Shown here in pieces: positions 8,101 to 16,692 of a DNA stretch of 46,358 nt. A program made the translations under genes and the position numbers. This DNA comes from JAFGPJ01 sp964439135. Lineage in GTDB: Bacteria; Planctomycetota; Phycisphaerae; Sedimentisphaerales; Anaerobacaceae. The stretch covers positions 1-46,358 of the forward strand of contig CAYTNN010000005.1 of the NCBI GenBank assembly GCA_964439135.1. The letters are read 5' to 3'. Numbering within the stretch: the first letter of the stretch is position 1; the number at the start of each line of letters is the position of its first letter. Below the pieces are notes generated by a model that was not told the DNA's origin, ran no database searches, and saw only the letters and a list, made by a program, of their open reading frames with translations.

Positions 8101-9300
8101 CCTATTACCTAAGCGAGACAGAGCCGAAGCCAATGCCAGGCGGACATGTATGGATTTGTTACCTGATTCCATTGACTGCTGCCAATATTTGACAGCATCA
8201 GACAGATTTCCCTGCCCAGAAGCTACAAGACCTCGCAAGAATGTAATTGACGCCGAAGAAATATCCTTTTCATACATTTTAGAGATACAGTCATTAGCGT
8301 CTTCAAGATTATCAGAGCGGATAAATAACTCCGTGGCTAAGGGCATAAAATCCCATGGCTGAGAAGAAAGCTCTTTTAATCCTGTTTCGGCTATTTTCAA
8401 CATTTTTTCTTTCGATCGTGATTTCAATGCAAGCCCGGCCCATGTTGTCCAAAGATCCTTGTCGGTTGGTGAGGCTTCTTGCACTGCAACGAGATGCATC
8501 TCTGCCTTGTCGAGAGCATTTGAATTGATAAGCTCTTGTGCAAGACGCAAACGGACAGCAGAATCAGACAAATCCTGCTTTTCGGCTCGTTCCAAGTCAT
8601 CTGAAGCACTGGACAAGTCTTCACTTCTTCGATAAAAACCCGCACGTATTATATAGGCCAAGGCTGAAGCCGGATTTTTCTCCACGGCCTGATTGAACCA
8701 TTGGGACGGCATATCCTTAAAATCTTCCGGACGCTGCTCTATAAGTTGGCCTAATGTTTCGTAAGACAATATCTGCTCAGGATGTTCCTTTATAATGGTC
8801 TGCAATTCTTCTGCTGCTTCTTTGAACTTCCTTTGTCCAGCCAGCGCAAGAGCCAACATCCTCCGAAGGCCTGGATCCGGATTGGTTTCAAGTTGTCTTC
8901 TGGCAATTAGCTCCGCCTCGCCGGGGCTGCCGATTCCTAAATAGATTTCAGTAAGCTGCATAGCTGCTTCGGAATTATTTCTATCTATTCTTAAGACAGT
9001 TCGATATGCTCCGATAGCTTGTTGAACTCTATTGCGTTTGGCAGGCCTGATTTTAAGCTGAGCATCAGCATATTTAAGCAATATAGACACATTATCTCGT
9101 TCCAAAGCAATATAACTTCCCAGATGTTCTGCCGCTTCTTCCCACCTATGCTCGTCATACGCTTTATTGCCAAGAATAAGACCCTGCTCGGCTCTATTGG
9201 TCCTGCGCCATTGGCGTAGTCCAAAAGCGCTTACGCCTAAAACAATAAGGCTAATGACCAAAACAATTGCCAATTTCCAGTTAAAATATCTTCCTGGCAT
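5122..9300 (-). CDS. Membrane-anchored giant TPR protein of the PEP-CTERM/EPS system
   Basis: This 1392-residue protein has one N-terminal membrane anchor (about residues 9-29, followed by R-Q-W-R-R) and then almost continuous TPR-type helical repeats to the C-terminus, with many A-x-x-x-A and P-x-N/D signatures (for example IALERDN, VLRIDRNN, LLELEPDN, GLKIAPN). Most of it should be periplasmic. It resembles the long TPR proteins that accompany exosortase/EPS loci (the PrsT type in proteobacteria). Those are usually near 900 residues and are lipoproteins, whereas I see no lipobox here. Such proteins are thought to scaffold polymer assembly or export. The ATG at 9300 has AAAGGGTGGG upstream. 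It sits 19 bases after the sugar-phosphate transferase and is coupled to the LuxR gene. Several long antisense open frames inside it are shadows. Confidence 0.9.
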   Translation of the reverse strand: MPGRYFNWKLAIVLVISLIVLGVSAFGLRQWRRTNRAEQGLILGNKAYDEHRWEEAAEHLGSYIALERDNVSILLKYADAQLKIRPAKRNRVQQAIGAYRTVLRIDRNNSEAAMQLTEIYLGIGSPGEAELIARRQLETNPDPGLRRMLALALAGQRKFKEAAEELQTIIKEHPEQILSYETLGQLIEQRPEDFKDMPSQWFNQAVEKNPASALAYIIRAGFYRRSEDLSSASDDLERAEKQDLSDSAVRLRLAQELINSNALDKAEMHLVAVQEASPTDKDLWTTWAGLALKSRSKEKMLKIAETGLKELSSQPWDFMPLATELFIRSDNLEDANDCISKMYEKDISSASITFLRGLVASGQGNLSDAVKYWQQSMESGNKSIHVRLALASALSRLGNRQSAIHQLRTLISESPGSFEGYLALAKLLAQTGNWAETSDNAARAITLSPENQESVLLYLQAQIQLLSMSPENQGALDAQRWNNIQRQLSVLEKNAESAGEVKLLQFQLALQQGKLTEAAALIAQLEETNLPKERILMAEAELLVAQDKIDEAILRLNETVDEFPESIDLVRYLAILLDRKGNQIECEASIKKAIERIGAPVAKRELSLLLAQFYTRWEQKESIYVLLNTLAGKLPNDIPIKRRLLLCKQITNDSEQAQQIVNDIKSIEGQGGWQWRYEQAKLWFAMDDFKKRYPQILSLLQENMQVNPNDQTSHILLARSYERAGEMQLAISTYREILSQSPDDLRVIIPAVAALYNARQYDEAEQFLNSASRKNLYHPELQRLQLQSYLRRGQLDSASAILQDLLVNDPNNQAACLSLALLKIQQGDYDQASKLLDELKILNPNSLPVIAAQIQLNIRQDKKAEALQVSDEMVKNLNNASAYILRARTYATLGQTDKAIKDLNHAVSIEPDNIEVWVSRSDFYRSKVQLKSASADIKQALSLDPNNLQLQKRAIPLFLASGDLDMVREGKALLEKALESNADDIQFRLLKARSILVEGTAPAIENAKQILQKITEDQPENAEAWVLLGEIAIKQGQPGKAMEAALGGLTYGPNNKSLLLLKARAEAAKSPVLAIPTLKLLHELDPNDLVTVVLMSNTYIKAGEPKKAVNLMRQQLTICDVSSRRKCNNALAVALYKSGNKAEAQKEFDSLLESEPNDPNPLLAQVQLLKDDKDWSQLNEKVVNWYGSHPEDSNTLVAVARDLMLLEDGQARKTAEEILRIIIKDHSDSSKAISALAILLQISGRPAESAQLYERLLELEPDNIIAMNNLAWIICEVQGKPQEALDLAQRGLKIAPNYYDLIDTRGVIYYRLGEFDKAIRDFNECIKLYPGITPSSIGTRFYLARALAELGQKDKAIQYVKEALELESLNGGLSTADLAEAQRLLNELKEGS

Positions 9301-9319
9301 TTACCCACCCTTTCGAAAA

Positions 9320-11053
9320 TTAGAATTGGTTGATGAAATTTCCTAAAAGTTTCCTGGCGGTTTTCCAACATATACTTAAATCCATCTTCAGCGACAGATT
9401 CCTGACATATTCAATGTCATAATGTATCCATTCCTGAAAGTCTTTCATTGGCTGGCGTGTCCTGTAAACCTGCCAGAGCCCGGTAATCCCCGGCTTAACC
9501 GATAACCGGGCATCACGCCAAAACGGACACAATGTATTCTCCGATTCGGGCGAAGGCCTTGGGCCGACAATACTCATTTGGCCAAACAGGACATTAAAGA
9601 ACTGGGGTATTTCGTCGATATATGTCTCTCGCAGAAACCAGCCGACGGTATTGATGCGCGGATCATTGGCTATCTTGAATTGCGGGCCATCCACCTGGCT
9701 GACAATTCGCAATATCTCCTGTATCTTATCAGCCCCCATAATCATCGTCCTGAATTTCAGACAATTGAACTGCTTTCCGTGCAGCCCCTGACGTCGATCC
9801 TTATAAAACACCGGGCCCGGCGAAGTTAATTTTATTGCCAGAGCAACGAATATTAACACGGGAGCAAACAGAATCAGGACTATTGCCGCGGCAAAACAAT
9901 CGGCAATTCGTTTGAAGCACCGCGCATAGGAAATTCCCGGCCAAGCGCGAAACGGCCCATGAGAATCCTGCAACAAGCTTCCCGTGCTTTTGTGTCGAAC
10001 CGGGCGCTTCCAATTGATTTGTGGCCCTTTGATAATACGGCTCTGCACAATTTGATTCTTGGGCACACATACTTCCGGGCCAACGATTGACGAATTTATA
10101 ACAGCCCCCTGCTCAATCCTGGCATTATTACTGATAATAGTCGGGCCAACAACAATGACATCGGTGCTGACATGAACATTCTTTCCTAACAGCACCTTCC
10201 CGATAAACCTTGAACTTTCGGGTATTGTACTTGAATCTCGAAGTTCTGATTTAGAGTTCTGAATTTTAGAGAGCCTCGTTTTGCAAAAGCTTAGTAATCC
10301 ATCCTCAGTTTCCAAATCCAGCACAATTCCACCTACATTAATTGCCCTCAGCGTTAATGTATTTGAACTGCACTTTTCTAAAAGAGCGGAAAAAGAATAA
10401 GGCAAAGCACCACCGACCAATACACGTTCGAGAACGTCGGTTTTAATAAAAAGATGATGAGGCCACTCAGGAGAAACAAATGTAAATTCGGCTGAATCCG
10501 AATAGTTCCGGCAGAAACCCGCTACCTTGCCTTCGGTTGTCAATCGCACCTTTTCGCGTTGTCCCAACATTCCAGGTTCTGCATTAATCGACACCACGTC
10601 TGCCTGAACGCCGGCAAGCACCCTTTCGAGGAAATCGGCATTGATGTGTGTGGCAAATCGCCCATTGGACACAACGAACCATGAGTTTAAGCTATCCTCT
10701 CGTTCAGCTCTGCGTACAAGCTCGAAGGGGACAGGTATATTATCTTTGTAACGTATCACATTCGGCTTTGCATCATACAAAGACTGTCGCGGCATCTTAT
10801 TTTGATGCCGGGATCCGAAAGGTTCGATTTCCCATTCCTCCGGGATGGCATAAAAAGTCTTATCGAGACTACATTTTGCAGATAACCGTAATATAGAATC
10901 CCTCCTCATGTCTCCATACCTACACAATCCATCGAGAACAACGCCGGCAACAGGTTCGCTGGTCAGAGCAAAACGAAGCAAACTTTCTCCGCTGCTGTCT
11001 GTAGAATTCCGGGGTATAAGAATCATGTTCATGGATTGGTTAAGGAACAACAT
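9320..11053 (-). CDS. Initiating sugar-phosphate transferase with N-terminal beta-helix module
   Basis: The C-terminal part (about residues 378-570) is a bacterial sugar transferase (WbaP/WcaJ/EpsL family), which transfers a sugar-1-phosphate from a UDP-sugar to undecaprenyl phosphate and so begins each repeat unit. Visible hallmarks are K-R-I-A-D-C, one membrane segment (386-408), K-D-R-R-Q-G at 418-423, L-K-F-R-T-M (432-437), the R-E-T-Y-I-D-E-I-P-Q-F-F-N-V stretch (475-488), S-I-V-G-P-R-P (494-500) and V-K-P-G-I-T-G-L-W-Q-V (519-529). Instead of the usual multi-helix N-terminus there are about 370 soluble residues: a region resembling a sugar nucleotidyltransferase fold but without its glycine-rich loop, then a hexapeptide beta-helix (about 280-345). 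The exosortase protein has the same layout. The start is uncertain; the internal ATGs at codons 8 and 10 are alternatives. Confidence 0.92.
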   Translation of the reverse strand: MLFLNQSMNMILIPRNSTDSSGESLLRFALTSEPVAGVVLDGLCRYGDMRRDSILRLSAKCSLDKTFYAIPEEWEIEPFGSRHQNKMPRQSLYDAKPNVIRYKDNIPVPFELVRRAEREDSLNSWFVVSNGRFATHINADFLERVLAGVQADVVSINAEPGMLGQREKVRLTTEGKVAGFCRNYSDSAEFTFVSPEWPHHLFIKTDVLERVLVGGALPYSFSALLEKCSSNTLTLRAINVGGIVLDLETEDGLLSFCKTRLSKIQNSKSELRDSSTIPESSRFIGKVLLGKNVHVSTDVIVVGPTIISNNARIEQGAVINSSIVGPEVCVPKNQIVQSRIIKGPQINWKRPVRHKSTGSLLQDSHGPFRAWPGISYARCFKRIADCFAAAIVLILFAPVLIFVALAIKLTSPGPVFYKDRRQGLHGKQFNCLKFRTMIMGADKIQEILRIVSQVDGPQFKIANDPRINTVGWFLRETYIDEIPQFFNVLFGQMSIVGPRPSPESENTLCPFWRDARLSVKPGITGLWQVYRTRQPMKDFQEWIHYDIEYVRNLSLKMDLSICWKTARKLLGNFINQF

Positions 11054-11137
11054 TTATGAGCACGTACTAATTCGACTTGATTCTCAGCTAAATTATTGCC
11101 GGACCATATGGAAACTTAATAACCAATATTATGTGAA

Positions 11138-13615
11138 TTAAGCCTCAGTCGGCTCATTGTCATCGTTGCGCTCGGAGATATTGTCATCAAAATCTTTGCT
11201 GTCCTCTTTTGAACGCGGGGAAGTTTTCCTGGTTCGTTTCCGCATGACGCTTTTTCTCGATTCGTCACTTTTCGAATCCGTAAAACCTTCGGTTGGCTCT
11301 TCAGACTCAGCAGTCTCTAAATCGTCGGCATAATCCGGACTCTCTTCCATTGAGAACATCAGTTTCCTCCTGGAGATTCTGGGGCTCTCCCTTGATTCGG
11401 CACTTTGCGCATAATAACTATGACCGTGGCGGTAATAACTATGCTCAGCCTGAACACTACTCAGCACGGTACCCAGCACTTTGACATTTATTTGTGACAG
11501 TCGGTCCTTTGCTTGTTTGAGGTCCGGCATGGTAGTATGTCCCGCAAAACTGACCAAAATAACAGCGTTTCCAATTTTAGCCCACATAAGAGCATCAGGG
11601 AAAACCAGTGCAGGAGGAGTATCGATAATCACGTGATCATACTTTCTGCTGATCATATTAATGCGTTTAGCTGTCGAAGGCAAAGCTAACAATTCATAAG
11701 CATCTGCTGCATCGTGAAAATCAGCCGCAAGCACATCCAGGCCCGTTGAAGCTACAGAAAAAACAGCCTGGTCAAATTTTACTCCGGATAGAACGTCATG
11801 AAGTCCCCTTGAACCCTTGGGAAGATTCAACAGGCGAGCAACATCAGGTTTTCTCAAGTCGCCATCTATGAGTAAAACCTTTTTCCCCGACTCAGACAGA
11901 CTTGTTGCCAGATTAACGGCAAATGTAGTTTTGCCCTCTTTCATGTTAGGACTGGTAATAACCAGTTTCTTGGGTATTCCTCTGCCGCCAAGAAGCCCTA
12001 AGTTGGCACGAATAGTCTGGTAATCTCCGACTATCTGTTCCGGAAGAAGAGCCGGCTTGACAGTGTTCAAACTTGTAGTAGTCCCGATTATTCGGATACC
12101 GATACGCTTCGCTACATCATCAGGTGTCCGCAAACTCTGATCAGCCTTATCTCGAAGATATGCCAATCCCATACCACAAACAAGCGAGCCAAACACCAGA
12201 GCTAACGAATATTTTATTCGCTTATCGTTAATATCGGTAATGTCGGCATTATAATGCACGGAAATCCTTGTCGGACGTTTTCGCTGCAGTTCCAAATCCT
12301 GGATACGCTTGAGTACGATATTATACGTTTCTTTAGTCGAGTCTAATCTATCCTGCAATTCCTGAATTGTCAGTTGCTTTCGGCCGACTCCTATGGTTTG
12401 AGTGTCTTGTTGAGATAGTATATCGTTAAGACGTTTTTCATACTCTCGTGTTTGTTCCAGTTCACTACGTACAGTTACAAGCTGTCTGTTGCCGGCCTCG
12501 GCAGTCTCCTTAGCAACCAAATTATCAAAAGCATTGCTGGCCTCTTGTTCTCGATCATCCAGATGTTTCTTTAATATTCTTAATAGTTCGGTTTTCTGCG
12601 AAAGCACCGGATTCGTAGGGGACAATGTCTGCCCGGCAACAATGAGCTCTTGCTCTAATTGTGTAATCCTTTGCGTGAACGCCACGACGGCAGGATCTTC
12701 ATTTATATAATCTTGCCGCATCTTCAGCAACTCCCCAGCCGGGATGGCCTGCTCTCTGGTGCGTTCAAGTAATTGGACTCGAGCTTCGAGTCTTATTCTT
12801 TCAGCCTCGACACCTGTAAGTGTGTTTAGCAGACTCGCAACACGCTGCAGCATCATGTCCTGTCGACCTTCCAATGCAACAGACCCATATTCCTGCCCCA
12901 ACTGGTAGATCGTCTGGCGGTCGTTTTCGATCCTTTCGTAAAGAATGTCACGCCTGTTTTCCAGGATAGCAAGATTTCGGTTCTCGCCCTCGTCCGAACT
13001 GACAACTTCAATCTCCATATATGCCCGAATAAAGGAATCCACAATCTGCTTTGCTTCCCCAATATTTGTGCTTTCCATACCTATTTTTATCAGTTCATCA
13101 CGACGGTCCGCACCGACTAAAATGGTCCCGTCTTCAACTATCGCCTTTTTCAATTTCATTGCCGGCTCAAGCTTAGCTTGAGGACCCAACAATTTCCGCT
13201 TCCACTTCGATACCAGATCGGTCGGTTCTTTATCGAAGAAAGACAGATTTTTATCTACCAGATCGTCCGCGACTCGCTGCACTACTGTGTTGCTCCTTAT
13301 CTTTTCTGCCTGAGTATTCTTAAAGCTTTCATAATTCGATATTTCTCCTCTGTCCTGTTCACCACTCAGGATGTCCGCTAAAATGGGGGCAATCTTTATC
13401 GCTCCGGTTACACTGTATACAGGCTCGACCGTAAGCCATATTGCAGGCAGCCCTATTCCGCACACTATTAAGAATATCAGTAATACAATGTACCAGCGAC
13501 GAAGTATGCCCGCTACCATATCCGACGTAGCCTCATCACTTTGTTCAGGTGGAATTTGCATATTAACAATTTCTTGCCCAGTCATCGGATCATGATATTT
13601 ATCTAATTCGTTCAT
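11138..13615 (-). CDS. Wzc-type polysaccharide co-polymerase and tyrosine autokinase
   Basis: This 825-residue inner-membrane protein fuses a Wzz-type chain-length domain to a BY-kinase. Two membrane segments (residues 41-63 and 468-486) enclose a periplasmic region rich in coiled coil (about 210-445). The cytoplasmic kinase has Walker A (S-P-N-M-K-E-G-K-T-T, Lys562), Walker A' (L-L-I-D-G-D-L-R-K-P, 581-590) and Walker B (V-I-I-D-T-P-P, 662-668). A tyrosine cluster (Tyr727, 728, 734 and 735) is the probable autophosphorylation site. Unusually, an 85-residue highly charged Ser/Glu/Lys/Arg tail follows the cluster. AGGAG eight bases upstream supports the ATG. It should control polymer length and export together with the Wza-type lipoprotein. 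It lies about 90 bases after the exosortase gene and before the initiating transferase. Confidence 0.95.
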   Translation of the reverse strand: MNELDKYHDPMTGQEIVNMQIPPEQSDEATSDMVAGILRRWYIVLLIFLIVCGIGLPAIWLTVEPVYSVTGAIKIAPILADILSGEQDRGEISNYESFKNTQAEKIRSNTVVQRVADDLVDKNLSFFDKEPTDLVSKWKRKLLGPQAKLEPAMKLKKAIVEDGTILVGADRRDELIKIGMESTNIGEAKQIVDSFIRAYMEIEVVSSDEGENRNLAILENRRDILYERIENDRQTIYQLGQEYGSVALEGRQDMMLQRVASLLNTLTGVEAERIRLEARVQLLERTREQAIPAGELLKMRQDYINEDPAVVAFTQRITQLEQELIVAGQTLSPTNPVLSQKTELLRILKKHLDDREQEASNAFDNLVAKETAEAGNRQLVTVRSELEQTREYEKRLNDILSQQDTQTIGVGRKQLTIQELQDRLDSTKETYNIVLKRIQDLELQRKRPTRISVHYNADITDINDKRIKYSLALVFGSLVCGMGLAYLRDKADQSLRTPDDVAKRIGIRIIGTTTSLNTVKPALLPEQIVGDYQTIRANLGLLGGRGIPKKLVITSPNMKEGKTTFAVNLATSLSESGKKVLLIDGDLRKPDVARLLNLPKGSRGLHDVLSGVKFDQAVFSVASTGLDVLAADFHDAADAYELLALPSTAKRINMISRKYDHVIIDTPPALVFPDALMWAKIGNAVILVSFAGHTTMPDLKQAKDRLSQINVKVLGTVLSSVQAEHSYYRHGHSYYAQSAESRESPRISRRKLMFSMEESPDYADDLETAESEEPTEGFTDSKSDESRKSVMRKRTRKTSPRSKEDSKDFDDNISERNDDNEPTEA

Positions 13616-13708
13616 TTTATTACTCCTACAATATTAACTTGTGATTCTAATCAGGTTTTGAGCTTCATTTTGCAATCTTTCACAAAACGGCCCGCCACAA
13701 ATGATTCT

Positions 13709-15676
13709 TCACCCCCCCTGTCGTGAAATTATTATTGCTTTTTCTTTGGTTGGAAGCACCGTGAGTTTTGCCAAAAGCCAAAGCTCGCCAACTACCGCCG
13801 CAAGAGCTAATGGCATCATCGCATACCCACCAAAGTCATGGAATATATTTTCCCAATACTCACCTTCAAGAATAGTGAAAAACACCGCTGTAATTGCCAA
13901 TCGAATAGTGTTACACAGCAAGGCAATAGGCAGGCTTGAAACCAGAATGACCAGCTTTTCCCACCATGTTCGTTGTACCAGTAGAACAACCAGTCCGCTG
14001 ATTACAAAAAAGGCAGTAATCATTCTCAAGCCGTTGCAAGCTTCAAGCACTGCAACACTAACGTTACCCATATCAATAGTATGACCATCCTGCGTGACTG
14101 CATAGCCTATCACCTCAAGACAGAAGACCGCCGATGAAGTAGCCCAACGCTGCAGATTCAAGCCGACATAATACTGGATGACGTTCGGCAGGGGCAGCAT
14201 CAAGCACAGAAACAATAATATTGGAGATATCTTTCGGAAAAGCTTCCAGCCAAATAACAGTAATATCAAAGCAGCAATACTCAAGACTACGGATAGTCTT
14301 TCTGCAGAACTGTACATTAAGAAAAGCCCGAAAAGTCTGACTGCCTGGGCCCCCGCGAAAGCAAACAAACCCCAGATAGAGGGCTTGATAGGACAACGGG
14401 CGATATCACGACGCCTTGACCAAAGGATATAAACAGCCAGAAAAGGAACTAAAAGACCAGAGGAATATTCATCGCTTTGCCGCCACAATTCCCAAAGCTC
14501 AACAAGGCCGGGCCAATAAGACCAAAGAAACGCGATACAAACAAGACCTGATGCCAGGAATGCCAGAATGTTTTTCCTGTTCAACCAGGTCCAGTTCGGA
14601 AATTTTTCGGAAATTTTGTCAAGCGGCTGCAATACGAGCTGCAATCTACTCGCATTATTTTTCACAACCATTGAGGCGAGATCGACCACACGTCCAAACA
14701 CTCCCTCGGGTTCGAATGATATAGATTTCTCTTCCACAACGGCATTATCTCGAACCACTCCATGATAATCGACAACACATCTCTGAATTTGACAATTTGA
14801 GCCTACTTTTGCGTCATCCCACAGCACACTATTTATGACAACACTATCTTTATTAATGGCAGAATTTTTCCCAAGAATGGCCGGACCCAGAACAACCGCC
14901 CCGCTTGATACTGTTGCACCGTCCAGAATAACAACCGGCCCGTCAATTCTCGCTTTAGGATCAACCTTTGCATTTACTGCCAACCACACATTTTCGGAAT
15001 CGGTATTATTAAGGGGCTTCAAATCCGCATTCATTTTGGGAACATTTTCAAGGCAACTGGAAACGGTAGATAAATATTCCTGCCGATTCCGAAAATTCCC
15101 GGCATGATATGGCAACTTTGCGGCATGAACCGTTCTTCCGGCAAGGAGCATTTTAGGAATCAAGCCTTCTTTGATATCAAAAAAACCTGCCTTTGGAATA
15201 TGTTCCAGGATACCTGGATTACAAACATAAATTCCAGATGCCTCGCCCATATCTGTATTGTTTCGACAACATGGATTCAACATCACAGTTAAATCAGATT
15301 GACCATCACGGTGAGCCTTTATCAGTACGTCGATTTTCGGAGGACTCACTATACCGGCGGGAAATACCATGAGTAATTCTTCAGTTCCATCGCTGAGAGC
15401 CTCACGAATACATCCTGCAGTACCGACTGGTAATGTTTCATCAAAAAAACTCAACGCCAAACGATCATCAGTAGGATTCCTTTTGTCCAGTAACGAACTT
15501 ACACCGCTGCCACATATCACTGCCTGTTTTATGCCCTGATCGGCCAAATGGCCCAGCAGGCGTTCCAGTACAGGTTTTCCCGCTACCGGCCACAATGCCG
15601 TGGGCAAACGTGATGCAAGCGGACACCGCCCAAAGTCACGACTTCCTACAAGTATAATAGCTTTGGCAATCTGCAT
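13709..15676 (-). CDS. Exosortase fused to a nucleotidyltransferase-like and hexapeptide beta-helix module
   Basis: Residues about 370-640 of this 655-residue protein are an exosortase: a multi-pass membrane enzyme with the catalytic Cys547 in E-A-C-N-G-L-R, Arg592 in N-T-I-R-L and His613 in F-H-D-F-G-G. It should cleave PEP-CTERM tails and transfer the protein to a surface acceptor. Residues 1-220 look like a sugar-nucleotide pyrophosphorylase fold (A-I-I-L-V-G at 6-11, P-V-A-G-K-P at 30-35). The glycine-rich loop is altered (GSRDFGRCPL), and the Lys expected after the Pro is replaced (R-L-P-T-A-L-W-P), so this domain is probably not catalytic. Residues about 235-320 form a left-handed beta-helix of hexapeptide repeats (VVILDGATVSSGAVVLGPAI). 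The frame is continuous with no internal stop, so this is a genuine fusion in this assembly. It lies 25 bases after the acyltransferase gene and has no strong ribosome binding site. Confidence 0.93.
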   Translation of the reverse strand: MQIAKAIILVGSRDFGRCPLASRLPTALWPVAGKPVLERLLGHLADQGIKQAVICGSGVSSLLDKRNPTDDRLALSFFDETLPVGTAGCIREALSDGTEELLMVFPAGIVSPPKIDVLIKAHRDGQSDLTVMLNPCCRNNTDMGEASGIYVCNPGILEHIPKAGFFDIKEGLIPKMLLAGRTVHAAKLPYHAGNFRNRQEYLSTVSSCLENVPKMNADLKPLNNTDSENVWLAVNAKVDPKARIDGPVVILDGATVSSGAVVLGPAILGKNSAINKDSVVINSVLWDDAKVGSNCQIQRCVVDYHGVVRDNAVVEEKSISFEPEGVFGRVVDLASMVVKNNASRLQLVLQPLDKISEKFPNWTWLNRKNILAFLASGLVCIAFLWSYWPGLVELWELWRQSDEYSSGLLVPFLAVYILWSRRRDIARCPIKPSIWGLFAFAGAQAVRLFGLFLMYSSAERLSVVLSIAALILLLFGWKLFRKISPILLFLCLMLPLPNVIQYYVGLNLQRWATSSAVFCLEVIGYAVTQDGHTIDMGNVSVAVLEACNGLRMITAFFVISGLVVLLVQRTWWEKLVILVSSLPIALLCNTIRLAITAVFFTILEGEYWENIFHDFGGYAMMPLALAAVVGELWLLAKLTVLPTKEKAIIISRQGG

Positions 15677-15701
15677 TTAGATACTTTCGGCCCTGTCGTC
15701 A

Positions 15702-16592
15702 TCAAACAAACTGTTTCAATGGCGTTTTCCTAAGAATAAATGTTATCAGCGACGAAATAGACAATACTAAAAACAGCAACAACAATGGATGCTGTAAAGC
15801 TATACCAAAATGATATAAAGGAACCAATACCAAGGGATGAACAAGATAAATGCCGTATGATAACAATGCCAAATTCGCCGAAACCGAATCCAACTTGCCT
15901 CGCCAATGCAATGCAGAACAGAATATTACCAAAGAGGCAAAGTATCGAATCGCAAATTTGCTGCTGAAATTCAACCATACTCCATGGCTTAACCGATTAA
16001 ACACCATACATCCCACACATGCCGCCAAAGTTGAAAGAATTACGAACACGAAATACTTTTTTCTGTCTTCGGTTCTCTGCAAAATCTTGATTCGGCCAAT
16101 GGCAAAACCAAGAGGTATTGCCGGCAATCCCAGAATCCATTGAGCCAGTGGTGTTGGAGGGAGAAGCCGGGACTGGATAATTGAACAGCCAAATACACAT
16201 AAAGCCCCGATTGAAATTGCAGTTGTAATAGTATATGAGTCAGGAATACCTACTATTCTTCGATGTATTGAAGTGAGAAGTAAAGCGGCAACGAAAGCAA
16301 AAGGTAGAAACCACAGATGTATTCGAGTTCCGGTCAAAAGCATCGTCGGAGAAAAAACATCTGAAAACGATACGTTCTCATAAACCATCTTTGCTAATCC
16401 GAGCCCACCATATATGATCGACCAAAACAACCATGGTTTAAGAAGACGTCGCGCCTTTCGTCTTGCCACCTTGGCGATGCCGTATGGTTCTGGCTTGTTT
16501 ACAACAAAAGCACAAAAACTCAGCAACAGAATAATAAAACCAACCACACCAACGCTCCGCGGAAACCAATCATGGGTGTGAAAGGAGGCAAC
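15702..16592 (-). CDS. Acyltransferase family 3 membrane protein, 5' end lost in the gap
   Basis: The visible 296 residues contain at least eight hydrophobic segments and fit the acyltransferase-3 (OafA/NodX-like) family, which O-acylates extracellular sugars. R-R-K-A-R-R-L-L-K-P-W-L-F-W-S-I-I-Y near the start and Y-G-I-Y-L-V-H-P-L-V near the end are typical. A GTG at 16547 could be taken as a start, but the frame stays open upstream to the edge of the N-run (V-A-S-F-H-T-H-D-W-F-P-R-S-V-G before it), which fits the usual N-terminus of this family. So I call it truncated by the assembly gap. It lies 25 bases before the exosortase gene. With the neighbouring SGNH-like gene it may form an O-acylation pair. 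Confidence 0.88.
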   Translation of the reverse strand, partial: VASFHTHDWFPRSVGVVGFIILLLSFCAFVVNKPEPYGIAKVARRKARRLLKPWLFWSIIYGGLGLAKMVYENVSFSDVFSPTMLLTGTRIHLWFLPFAFVAALLLTSIHRRIVGIPDSYTITTAISIGALCVFGCSIIQSRLLPPTPLAQWILGLPAIPLGFAIGRIKILQRTEDRKKYFVFVILSTLAACVGCMVFNRLSHGVWLNFSSKFAIRYFASLVIFCSALHWRGKLDSVSANLALLSYGIYLVHPLVLVPLYHFGIALQHPLLLLFLVLSISSLITFILRKTPLKQFV

Positions 16593-16692
16593 NNNNNNNN
16601 NNNNNNNNNNNNNNNNNNNNNNNNNNNNNNNNNNNNNNNNNNNNNNNNNNNNNNNNNNNNNNNNNNNNNNNNNNNNNNNNNNNNNNNNNNNN
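16593..16692. other. Scaffold gap of 100 N
   Basis: A run of exactly 100 undetermined bases, the conventional filler for a gap of unknown size. It cuts the 3' end of the SGNH-like gene and the 5' end of the acyltransferase gene. Additional genes could be hidden here, and the adjacency of the two flanks rests on scaffolding alone. Confidence 0.97.

Noticed and set aside
13701..14084. A 127-codon plus-strand frame opposite the exosortase
   Set aside because: It is antisense to the catalytic region of the exosortase and has no family features.
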